From: Streptomyces sp. WZ.A104
GTDB taxonomy: Bacteria; Actinomycetota; Actinomycetes; Streptomycetales; Streptomycetaceae
Assembly: GCF_002382885.1 (NCBI RefSeq)
Contig: NZ_NWVL01000033.1
Location: 1-64,000 of the forward strand
Reading direction: 5' to 3'
DNA: 64,000 bases
Position numbers and translations under genes: made by a program. How positions within the stretch are numbered: the first letter of the stretch is position 1; each line of letters begins with the position of its first letter. This document shows positions 42,499 through 50,134 of the stretch, one piece after another. The notes under the pieces were generated by a model. It was not told the DNA's origin. It made no database searches and was given only the letters and a program-made list of their open reading frames with translations.

Positions 42499-43455
42499 TC
42501 AGAGCAGGGCGGGGACCTCGACGGTCAGCGTGCAACGGCCGCCGTCCGACGGCGCGTTCAGCACCGCGGGCACGCCCAGGGGGATCGTCGGCGCGGCATA
42601 CCCGTGCCCGAACCCCAGCTCCTCGGCCACGGGTATGCCGAGCGGCCCGAACCGGTCGGCGAGCACGGCGCGGACCTTCTCGTACGGTCCGCACTCCTGC
42701 CAGGACCCGCAGGCGATCCCGGCGACCCCCTCCAGGGCGCCGGACCGCAGCAGCCGGGTGAGGATGCCGTCGAGCCGGTAGGGCTCCTCCCCGGTGTCCT
42801 CGATCACCAGCAGCCCGCCCCGGGCCTCGGTGCGGCCGCCCGGGGTGCCGGCGGCGAGCAGGCTGACGCACCCGCCGAACGTGACGCCCCGCGCCCGCCC
42901 CGGGACCAGGGCGGCCGCCGTGTCCAGGCCGAGGGTGCGCACGGTCTCGGGCTCGAAGAGGGTGGCGCGCAGATGCTCCCGGGCCGCCGGGTCCTTCAGG
43001 AACGCGTCGGTGGCGACCATGGGCCCGTGCAGCGTGGCGAACCCGGCCCGCAGAGCGAACGCCTCGTGCAGCGCGGTGATGTCGCTGTAGCCGACGAAGG
43101 CCTTGGGCCCGGCGGCCCGGATCGCCGCCCAGTCGACCAGGTCGACCATGCGGTGCGCGCCGTACCCGCCCCGGGCGCACAGCACCGCGTCCACGGACGG
43201 GTCGCACCACGCGGCCTGAAGGTCCTTCGCCCGGTCCGCGTCCGACCCGGCGAGGTAGTCCAACTCCGGGTGTACGGACAGGACATGGGGGCCGATAACC
43301 AGGTCGAGGCCCCAGTCGCGCAGGATCGCGAGCCCCTCCTCCAGCCGGTCGGCGGGGACAGGACCGCTGGGCGCCACGACGGCGACCCGGGAACCGGGGC
43401 GCAACCGGGGCGGCCGAGCGAGGGGAGCCGCCGGGCCGCGCTTCTGGCGCGTCAC
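42499..43455 (-). CDS. LD-carboxypeptidase (peptidase family S66)
   Basis: A 318-residue serine carboxypeptidase that removes the terminal D-alanine from muramoyl tetrapeptides during peptidoglycan recycling. The nucleophile serine is in AFVGYSDIT, the glutamate in LLVIEDTGEEPYRLDG and the histidine in GFGHGYAAPTIPLG, the standard S66 Ser-Glu-His arrangement. No signal peptide, so it acts in the cytoplasm. GTG 43455 overlaps the stop of the S9 peptidase gene by 4 bp. It is the last gene of the peptidase operon. Some family members instead hydrolyse microcin-type conjugates. Confidence 0.92.
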   Translation of the reverse strand: MTRQKRGPAAPLARPPRLRPGSRVAVVAPSGPVPADRLEEGLAILRDWGLDLVIGPHVLSVHPELDYLAGSDADRAKDLQAAWCDPSVDAVLCARGGYGAHRMVDLVDWAAIRAAGPKAFVGYSDITALHEAFALRAGFATLHGPMVATDAFLKDPAAREHLRATLFEPETVRTLGLDTAAALVPGRARGVTFGGCVSLLAAGTPGGRTEARGGLLVIEDTGEEPYRLDGILTRLLRSGALEGVAGIACGSWQECGPYEKVRAVLADRFGPLGIPVAEELGFGHGYAAPTIPLGVPAVLNAPSDGGRCTLTVEVPALL

Positions 43456-45473
43456 GTCGTCAGCTCCAGTCGGGGCACGTCGGGGTGTTCGATGCCGAAC
43501 GTCTGTGCGTAGAGGGAGAGTTCGGCCTCCAGCGCGCGGATCAGCGTCTCCGCGCGCCGGAAGCCGTGGCTTTCACCCTCGAAGGCGAGGTAGGCGTGGG
43601 CGATGCCCCGGCCCGCGACGGCGGCGAGGAACCGCTCGCACTGGGCGGGCGGGCAGATCACGTCGTCGAGGCCCTGGAGCAGCAGGAACGGGGAGGTCAG
43701 CCGGTCGGTGCGGTTGATCGGGGAGCGTTCGCGGTAGCGCTCGGGCACCTCGGCGTACGGGCCGACGAGGGACTCCAGATAGCGCGACTCGAAGTCGTGG
43801 GTCTCGTCGGTGGCCCACCCTTCGAGGTCCAGGATGGGGTAGATGATCGTCCCGCAGGCGTACAGGTCCGTGCCGGTCAGGGACGCGGCGGCGGTCCAGC
43901 CGCCCGCGCTGCCGCCCCGGATCGCGAGCCGGTCCGGATCGGCGGTCCCCTCCTCGACCAGGGCCGAGGCGACGGCCGCGCAGTCCGCCACGTCGACGAC
44001 GCCCCACTCGCCGCGCAGCCGCTCCCGGTAGCGGCGGCCGTAGCCGGTGGAGCCGCCGTAGTTGACCTCGGCGACGCCGATGCCGCGCGAGGTGAAGTAG
44101 GCGATCTCCAGGTCGAGAACGAGCGGTGCGTGGCCGGTGGGGCCGCCGTGCGCCCACATGACGTACGGGGGCTTCCCGCCCTCGGGTCCGGTGCGGTCGG
44201 GGCTGTGCGGCGGGTAGAGGTGGGCGTGGATCTCGCGGCCGTCGGGGCCGGTGAAGGTGCGGTTCTCGGGCACGGGGTAGTAGGCCGGATCGACCGGGTC
44301 GCGGTGGGGTGCGCCGATGGTCCGGGTGTGCCCGGTGGCGGTGTCCAGCTCGATGACCTCGTAGCCGGTGCGGGGGCCGGCGGCGACGCCGACGACCAGG
44401 CTGCCGTGGACGGTGAGCGTGTCGGCCCAGGCGGTCCACGGGCCGGGCACGTCGGCGAGTTCACCGGTCTCCGGGTCGAGGATGCCCAGGCGGGTGGTGC
44501 CCTTGCCGTGCAGGACGGCGATCAGCCCGTTGTCCAGCGGGTGGAACCAGCGCAGCCCGATCTTCCACAGCGGCCCGCCGAACTCCTCGCCCCGGGGAGG
44601 CAGAAGGCGACTGCTGGGCACCACGCCACCCGCCACGGCGTCGGGGCGGATGCGCTGGAGCTCCCACCAGCCGGCGAGGTCGGAGACGAACAGGAGGCTG
44701 CCGTCGCGGTCCCACTCGATCTGGCAGACCGACTCCTGGACATCTCCCACCAGGGGCCGTACGCCGCCGAGTTCACCGGCCTCCGTGATCTCCGCCAGCA
44801 TCACCACCGTGCCGTCCCAGGGCATCCGCGGGTGGTCCCAGGCGATCCAGGCGGCCCGCCGCCCGTCGTGGGAGATCCGGGGGCCGGTGACGAACCGGTG
44901 ACGGCCGTCGGAGAGTTCGCGGATCGCCGAGCGGTCGTCGGCCGCCGAGCCGTCCAGCGGTACGGCGGCGAGGACCCGGCGCACGTCGGTCGGGGCGGGT
45001 CCGGTGAACTCCTCCAGCACACACCACACCTCCCCCTCGGCCCCTTGCTCCAGGCGCAGTTGGGGGTCGACCCAGCGCCGCCCCCCGCCGAGCTCCGAGA
45101 CCGGGGTGAGCGGCCACGGCTCACCGGTCCCGTCGGGGGCGTAGGCGTACAGCCGCTGGTCGGTGAAGTGGACGAACACCACGACGAGTTCGCCGTCCTC
45201 GCGCACCGCGCCCGCCCAGGGCTGTCCGCCGTACTCGATGACCCGGCTGCGGGCGTTCCACGGGACGGGCAGCACCGGGGCGGTGCTGCCGTCGGCGCGG
45301 CGGCGCATCAGGGCGCGGCGACCGCCCTCGGCGGGGCGCGGCTCGGTCCACCACACCTCGTCGCCGACGGTGCCGAGATGGTCGGGCCTGCCGTCGTGCG
45401 AGGCGGCGAGGGCCGCGTCGATCGGCGACGGCCAGGTTCCGTACGGGGCTGCGGGCGCGGGCACGGTGTTCAC
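43452..45473 (-). CDS. S9 family peptidase (acylaminoacyl/prolyl oligopeptidase type)
   Basis: A 673-residue cytoplasmic serine peptidase. An N-terminal beta-propeller of about 400 residues gates an alpha/beta-hydrolase domain with nucleophile GGSAGG (about 535), aspartate region LLQGLDDVICP and histidine in FEGESHGF. S9 enzymes cut short peptides or N-acylated amino acids. It is the third gene of the M55-M20-S9-S66 operon: 24 bp after the M20 gene and overlapping the LD-carboxypeptidase gene by 4 bp. Its likely role is to finish degradation of short imported peptides. Confidence 0.93.
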   Translation of the reverse strand: MNTVPAPAAPYGTWPSPIDAALAASHDGRPDHLGTVGDEVWWTEPRPAEGGRRALMRRRADGSTAPVLPVPWNARSRVIEYGGQPWAGAVREDGELVVVFVHFTDQRLYAYAPDGTGEPWPLTPVSELGGGRRWVDPQLRLEQGAEGEVWCVLEEFTGPAPTDVRRVLAAVPLDGSAADDRSAIRELSDGRHRFVTGPRISHDGRRAAWIAWDHPRMPWDGTVVMLAEITEAGELGGVRPLVGDVQESVCQIEWDRDGSLLFVSDLAGWWELQRIRPDAVAGGVVPSSRLLPPRGEEFGGPLWKIGLRWFHPLDNGLIAVLHGKGTTRLGILDPETGELADVPGPWTAWADTLTVHGSLVVGVAAGPRTGYEVIELDTATGHTRTIGAPHRDPVDPAYYPVPENRTFTGPDGREIHAHLYPPHSPDRTGPEGGKPPYVMWAHGGPTGHAPLVLDLEIAYFTSRGIGVAEVNYGGSTGYGRRYRERLRGEWGVVDVADCAAVASALVEEGTADPDRLAIRGGSAGGWTAAASLTGTDLYACGTIIYPILDLEGWATDETHDFESRYLESLVGPYAEVPERYRERSPINRTDRLTSPFLLLQGLDDVICPPAQCERFLAAVAGRGIAHAYLAFEGESHGFRRAETLIRALEAELSLYAQTFGIEHPDVPRLELTT

Positions 45474-45497
45474 GTCGGTCGGTCCCCCCAGGTGCGG

Positions 45498-46841
45498 TCA
45501 GGCGGTGCGCAGGTAGTGGTCGAGCACGCGGACGCCGAAGTGGAGGGCGTCGACGGGTACGCGTTCGTCGACGCCGTGGAAGAGGCGCTGGTAGTCGAAG
45601 CCGACGGGGAGCTTCAGCGGGGTGAAGCCGTAGCCGGTGATGCCCAGGCGGGCGAACTGCTTGGCGTCGGTGCCGCCGGACATGCAGTAGGGCACGGTGT
45701 GCGCGCCCGGGTCGAACCGCTCGACGGCAGCGCGCAGCTTGGCGTACGTCGGCGAGTCGATCGGGGCCTGGAGGGCCCCCTCTCGGTGGTGGAACTCCCA
45801 GGAGACGCGGGGGCCGGTGAGCCGGTCCAGGGTCGCCCGGAACTCGTCGTCGCCGCCGGGGACCGTGCGCCCGTCGATGAAGGCGGTGGCATGGCCGGGA
45901 ATGACGTTGACCTTGTAACCGGCGTCCAGCATCGTCGGGTTGCTGCTGTTGCGGACGGTGTTCTCGACGAGGGCAGCGGCGGGGCCGAGCTTGCCGAGGA
46001 GCTCGGCGACGTCGAAGCCGGGGTCGTCGGGGTCGGCGGTGATGCCGTGCAGGGCGGCGATCTCGGTGATCGCGGCGCGCACGGTCGGGGTGAGGCGGAT
46101 GGGCCACTCGTGTTCGCCGATCCGGGCGACGGCGGCGGCGAGCGCGCTCACCGCGTTCTCCCCGTTGACCTTGGAGCCGTGCCCGGCCCGGCCCTCGGCG
46201 GTGAGCTTCAGCCAGCCGGTGCCGCGTTCGCCCGCGGCGATCGGGTACAGCGAGAGGCCGCCCCCGGCGTGGAAGGTGAACGCCCCGGACTCGCTGATGC
46301 CCTCCGTGCAGCCCTCGAAGAGCTGTGCGTGCCGGTCGGCGAGGAAGCCCGAGCCGTCGGCTGCGCTGTCCTCCTCGTCGGCGGTGTACGCGATGACGAT
46401 GTCGCGCCGGGGCCGGAACCCCTCGCGGGCCCAGCCGCGTACGACGGCGAGGACCATCGCGTCCATGTTCTTCATGTCGACGGCACCCCGCCCCCACACG
46501 ACTCCGTCGCTCACCTCGCCGGAGAAGGGGTGCACGCTCCAGTCGGCGGGCTCGGCGGGCACCACGTCGAGATGGCCGTGGACGAGCAGCGCGTCGGCCG
46601 TCGGGTCGGTGCCGGGGATGCGGGCGACGACGTTGGTCCGGCCGGGGGTCCGCTCCAGCAGGGTCGGCCGGAGTCCGGCGTCCGCGAGCCGCTCGGCGAC
46701 GTACTCGGCGGCCGGTCGCTCCCGGCAGTCGCCGCCGCCCCGGTTGGTGGTGTCGATCCGGATGAGCTCGGAGGTGAACGTCACCACCTCGTCGAGCGCC
46801 TGCCGGTCCACGGGACCGAGCCGGCCGGGGGCGTCAGCCAT
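45498..46841 (-). CDS. M20/M25/M40 family metallo-hydrolase
   Basis: A 447-residue zinc exopeptidase. Metal-binding motifs VHGHLDVVPAE (about 87-97), WGRGAVDMKN and YTADEEDSAADGS are present, with a dimerisation domain inserted in the middle (GWLKLTAEGRAGHGSKVNG). Relatives remove C-terminal amino acids from dipeptides or deacylate amino acids. It overlaps the M55 peptidase gene by 8 bp, indicating coupled expression. Within the four-peptidase operon it probably cleaves dipeptides released by the other enzymes. Confidence 0.93.
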   Translation of the reverse strand: MADAPGRLGPVDRQALDEVVTFTSELIRIDTTNRGGGDCRERPAAEYVAERLADAGLRPTLLERTPGRTNVVARIPGTDPTADALLVHGHLDVVPAEPADWSVHPFSGEVSDGVVWGRGAVDMKNMDAMVLAVVRGWAREGFRPRRDIVIAYTADEEDSAADGSGFLADRHAQLFEGCTEGISESGAFTFHAGGGLSLYPIAAGERGTGWLKLTAEGRAGHGSKVNGENAVSALAAAVARIGEHEWPIRLTPTVRAAITEIAALHGITADPDDPGFDVAELLGKLGPAAALVENTVRNSSNPTMLDAGYKVNVIPGHATAFIDGRTVPGGDDEFRATLDRLTGPRVSWEFHHREGALQAPIDSPTYAKLRAAVERFDPGAHTVPYCMSGGTDAKQFARLGITGYGFTPLKLPVGFDYQRLFHGVDERVPVDALHFGVRVLDHYLRTA

Positions 46842-47667
46842 ATTGTTCCTCCACAGCGGCCGACACGATCGTCGTCACCGCCTTGAACGTGCGAATTCCT
46901 TCGTACATCGTCGCGCCGGTGTACGCGACGCGCCTCTCGCCGGTCGCCGCCACACCGGGCACCACGGTCGCCGCGGCCGCCAGATGTTCGGCGTCGAACT
47001 CCAGCTCCACGGTGAACGTCCCCCCGGTGACGGGCTCCCGCCGCCCCGCGAGCGCGGTGGCGCCCTTCGCCGCCGCCCGGATGTCGGCGGCGGTACGGGC
47101 CGGGGTGCGGCACACCGCCGCGTAGCGGGAGACGTGGTCCTTGACGGCGACCTTGCGGGCGTCGGGGGCGTATCCCTCGGCGTCCACGCAGGTCAGGTCG
47201 TCGCCGGTGACAAGGATGACGGGGACACCGTACTCGGCGGCGACATGCGCGTTGAGCAGGCCCTCGCTCGCGCGGACCCCGTTGAGCCAGACGCCGGTGA
47301 TGGAGTTGGCGAGGTAGGTGTGGGCGAGGACGCCCTCCGTGCCGGCGCCTGTGTGATAGCCGACGAAGGCCACCGCGTCCACGTCGCCGTGTTGGATGCC
47401 CTCCACCATGGAGAGCGACTTGTGTTTGCCGGTGAGCATCTGGACCCGTTCGTCCATGTGCTCCAGCAGCAGGTTCCGCATCGACCAGTGGGCCTCGTTG
47501 ACCAGGACCTGGTCGGCGCCGCCGTCGTAGAAGCCGAGGGCCGCCGCGTTCACGTCGGAGGTGAACATCGACCGGCAGCGCTCCCACTGAGGAGTCCCCG
47601 GCAGCACGTCGGCCGGCCAGGTCACTCCGGTGGCGCCCTCCATGTCGGCGCTGATGAGGATCTTCAT
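46834..47667 (-). CDS. M55 family D-aminopeptidase (DppA-like)
   Basis: A 277-residue zinc peptidase of the DppA family, which releases N-terminal D-amino acids (for example D-Ala-D-Ala or D-Ala-Gly-Gly in Bacillus). The N-terminal metal-binding motif SADMEGATG (Asp8, Glu10) and the VGYHTGAGTEGVLAHTY region are conserved. It forms ring-shaped decamers in characterised homologues. It is the first intact gene of the peptidase operon, overlaps the M20 gene by 8 bp, and its ATG overlaps the stop of a decayed upstream gene. Role: use or recycling of D-amino-acid peptides from cell wall. Confidence 0.93.
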   Translation of the reverse strand: MKILISADMEGATGVTWPADVLPGTPQWERCRSMFTSDVNAAALGFYDGGADQVLVNEAHWSMRNLLLEHMDERVQMLTGKHKSLSMVEGIQHGDVDAVAFVGYHTGAGTEGVLAHTYLANSITGVWLNGVRASEGLLNAHVAAEYGVPVILVTGDDLTCVDAEGYAPDARKVAVKDHVSRYAAVCRTPARTAADIRAAAKGATALAGRREPVTGGTFTVELEFDAEHLAAAATVVPGVAATGERRVAYTGATMYEGIRTFKAVTTIVSAAVEEQYG

Positions 47668-48110
47668 GCCGCCACACCGTACGCGCCGCGAGCGGCGTGG
47701 GCCAGGGAGATCCGGCTCGCCAGAGGTCCAGTCCGGCGAAGGTCCCTCCGCCGGTCCCTTTCCTGTCCGAGGCGTCGAACGCTTTCACCGGGGACCTGGA
47801 GCACGGTGGCCACCGGCGGGTACCCGGCGGTGGCCACGGTGTATTCGCCCGCCGACAGGTCGACGAACCGGAACGAGCCGTCGGGCCCGGTCGTGAGGGT
47901 GTCCACCGCATGGCCCGCCGCGTCGAGCAGGGTGACCCGGGTGTCCTCGACGCGGAGTCCGCCGGTGGCCCGGACGACGCCGCGCAGCACGGCCCCGCCC
48001 GCCGGCTCGACGTCCTGCCGGGTCTCGCGGGCGGCCTGCACGCTGAGCGGGGTGCCGTCGGCGGTGAGGACGGACCCGGCGAGGCGTCCCGCGCCGCCGC
48101 CCACCACGTA
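47664..48110 (-). pseudogene. Remnant of a carboxypeptidase-regulatory-like domain gene
   Basis: Residues encoded at about 48110-47780 match the repeated Ig-like carboxypeptidase-regulatory domains found at the C terminus of some large Streptomyces membrane proteins (TRVTLLDAAGHAVDTLTTGP, GSFRFVDLSAGEYTVATAGY). Nothing recognisable precedes them: no start, no membrane domain. After LQVPGES the frame loses its codon bias and an alternative frame takes over, suggesting a frameshift near 47780. The reading frame ends in a TGA that overlaps the M55 gene ATG. Most likely a truncated gene end; a small lipidless fragment protein is less likely. Confidence 0.6.
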
Positions 48111-48115
48111 CCGCT

Positions 48116-48184
48116 CCCCTCGTCGCGTCTGCGACGCCCGCTTCTCGCATCGTGCGGGCGAGGCGGGGTGAACGCGACGAGGGG
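48116..48184. repeat. Nested inverted repeats (cruciform-forming)
   Basis: Outer arms CCCCTCGTCGCGT (48116-48128) and ACGCGACGAGGGG (48172-48184) are perfect 13-bp complements 43 bp apart. Inside, CGCCCGC (48135-48141) pairs with GCGGGCG (48154-48160). The structure begins 6 bp from where homology of the gene remnant ends. Confidence 0.8.
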
Positions 48185-48319
48185 CGTACAGGGCGCGCAC
48201 GGAGGGCTCATGCGCCGGTGGGAGCCGCTACGGCGCACAACCGGCCGCCCCGGAAAACCACCCGTTCCGGTGAGGCCTGACTGTTCGAGCCCTGGTGCGG
48301 GGAGGACAGCCGCCCGGAA

Positions 48320-48763
48320 CTACTTCTCGACCTCGGTGGCGAGGTTCTGGAGCAGCTCGTCGTAGATCCTGCCGAGGCCCTTGGGGGCGAAGGTCCGCTC
48401 GAAGAAGCCGCCGATGCCGCCCGCGCCGTCCCAGACGGTGGTGACCACGGCCTTGGACCTGCCCTCACCGGCCGGGGTGACGGTCCAGGTGGTGACCATG
48501 GAGGAGTTGCGGTCCTTCTCGACGAGCTGCCCGTCGGTCGGCTCGCTGACCTCCAGCAGGCAGTCCCGGACGCGCTTGCTGGTGGCCTGGAGCTTCCAGT
48601 GGACCAGGGTGCCCTCGCCGTCGCCGCCCTCGCGGACCTTGTACTCGCTGAAGTGCCCGGTCAGCACCTTGCCGCGGACGTCCTTGTAGTCGGCCAGCGC
48701 GTCGAACACCGCCTCCGCGTCCGCCGCGATGATCCGCTCCGTCGTGGCCTCGACCTGCGCCAT
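48320..48763 (-). CDS. SRPBCC (START/Bet v 1-like) family protein
   Basis: A 147-residue protein of the polyketide cyclase/dehydrase-like SRPBCC group, which forms a hydrophobic ligand-binding cavity. ATTERIIAADAEAVFDALAD and the C-terminal helix ERTFAPKGLGRIYDELLQNL are typical. ATG 48763 follows GGAGGA; upstream in-frame sequence lacks codon bias. It is divergent from the radical SAM gene, sharing a 149-bp region with the LexA-type box. Function and ligand are unknown. Confidence 0.9.
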   Translation of the reverse strand: MAQVEATTERIIAADAEAVFDALADYKDVRGKVLTGHFSEYKVREGGDGEGTLVHWKLQATSKRVRDCLLEVSEPTDGQLVEKDRNSSMVTTWTVTPAGEGRSKAVVTTVWDGAGGIGGFFERTFAPKGLGRIYDELLQNLATEVEK

Positions 48764-48867
48764 GGCTGTTCCTCCAGCAGTCGGTGGTTCGGTGGGTGAG
48801 CTGAGCCAACCACCTCGGGCACAGCCGCTCAAAATCGGGGCCGACGGGCCGGTCCGCACGATCAAGG

Positions 48868-48885
48868 GAACAAGTGTTCTATTCT
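48868..48885 (+). promoter_or_regulatory. LexA (SOS) box overlapping the promoter of the radical SAM gene
   Basis: GAAC-AAGT-GTTC (48868-48879) matches the actinobacterial LexA consensus GAAC-N4-GTTC and abuts the -10 hexamer TATTCT (48880-48885), 27 nt before the start codon. LexA binding here would block RNA polymerase. Confidence 0.75.
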
Positions 48886-48912
48886 GTGGCCAGTGCTACC
48901 GAGGAGGCGTCC

Positions 48913-49950
48913 ATGCGCTGGGACAATCTGGCCGAAAACCGCTCGACGGCCGGGAACAGCGCGCTCTTCGCCGCGGACGCGGTGACCACGCGCACGTTCG
49001 ACACCCCGGAGTTCCGGGGCATCACCTTCCACGAGATCCGGGCCCGTTCGATCCTGAACCGGGTGCCCGGGGCTTCGCGGATGCCGTTCGAATGGACGGT
49101 CAACCCCTACCGGGGCTGCACTCACGCCTGCGTGTACTGCTTCGCCCGCAAGACCCACAGCTACCTGGACCTGGACACGGGCATCGGCTTCGACTCCCAG
49201 ATCGTCGTCAAGGTCAACGCGGCCGAGCTGCTCCAGCGGGAGCTGGCCTCCCGGCACTGGCGGGGCGAGCACATCGCGATGGGCACCAATGTCGACTGCT
49301 ACCAGCGGGCCGAGGGCCGGTACCGGTTGATGCCGGGCATCATCGCCGCCCTGCGCGACCGGGCGAACCCCTTCTCGATCCTGACGAAGGGCACGCTGAT
49401 CCTGCGGGACCTGGAGCTGCTGCGGCAGGCGGCCGAGGTCACCGAGATCGGTGTCTCGGTCTCCGTGGGCTTCACCGACCGGGAGCTGTGGCGGACTGTC
49501 GAGCCGGGCACTCCCTCCCCCGAACGCCGCCTGGACGTGGTGCGGGCCCTCACCGACGCGGGGATCGGTTGCTCGGTCCTGATGGCCCCGGTCATCCCCT
49601 TCCTCGGCGACCGCCCGGAGCAGCTGCGCACCACCGTCGCCGCCATCGCCACCGCCGGGGCGACCTCGGTGACCCCGCTCGTCCTGCATCTGCGCCCCGG
49701 CGCGCGCGAGTGGTACCTGCACTGGCTCGGTCAGCACCATCCGCGGCTGGTGCCGCGCTACGAACGGATGTACGCGGACGGCTCGTACGCCCCCACGTGG
49801 TACCAGCGCCGGATCACCCGTCAGGTGCACGAGCTGGCGGACGAGTTCGGCATCGGACCGGCGCACCGCGGCGAGGCCCGCCGTATCGCTCCCGACCCGG
49901 CCCCGGCCGCCACCCCGGAGTCCGGCCCCACCCAGCTGACTCTGCTGTAA
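48913..49950 (+). CDS. Rv2578c-type radical SAM protein
   Basis: A 345-residue radical SAM enzyme related to spore photoproduct lyase. The cluster motif is CTHACVYCFARKTH (CxxxCxxC, about residues 67-77), with the TNVDCYQRAEGRYR, ILTKGTLILRD and SVSVGFTD elements of the partial TIM barrel. ATG 48913 follows GAGGAGG at a good distance. The promoter has a LexA-type box on the -10 element, which points to induction by DNA damage. The family includes intein-bearing mycobacterial members; this one has no intein. The reaction is unknown; a nucleic-acid repair role is inferred from the family and the SOS box. Confidence 0.92.
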   Translation: MRWDNLAENRSTAGNSALFAADAVTTRTFDTPEFRGITFHEIRARSILNRVPGASRMPFEWTVNPYRGCTHACVYCFARKTHSYLDLDTGIGFDSQIVVKVNAAELLQRELASRHWRGEHIAMGTNVDCYQRAEGRYRLMPGIIAALRDRANPFSILTKGTLILRDLELLRQAAEVTEIGVSVSVGFTDRELWRTVEPGTPSPERRLDVVRALTDAGIGCSVLMAPVIPFLGDRPEQLRTTVAAIATAGATSVTPLVLHLRPGAREWYLHWLGQHHPRLVPRYERMYADGSYAPTWYQRRITRQVHELADEFGIGPAHRGEARRIAPDPAPAATPESGPTQLTLL

Positions 49951-50134
49951 CCCGGCCGCAGCCAGCCGGCCCTCTGTAGCCCGGGGCCTGCCGAGAAAGG
50001 CTTTCGCAGGGCCGATGGCGTGACCGTACGGGTCGACTCAGCCCGGAACGACCCCTTCCGGCGGCCGGTTCGGGGACCATGCGGCGGGGACCCGGTGATC
50101 CGGCGCCGCGTTCCCGTCACTCCCGGGAGGCCCC

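Noticed and set aside
43485..46886. A 1133-codon plus-strand frame across the peptidase operon
   Set aside because: All peptidase active-site motifs lie on the minus strand in overlapping genes; the plus frame is Val/Gly/Ala-rich and featureless.
48764..48865. Longer SRPBCC protein starting upstream
   Set aside because: The added 34 residues lack codon bias and would run into the LexA box; GGAGGA precedes ATG 48763.
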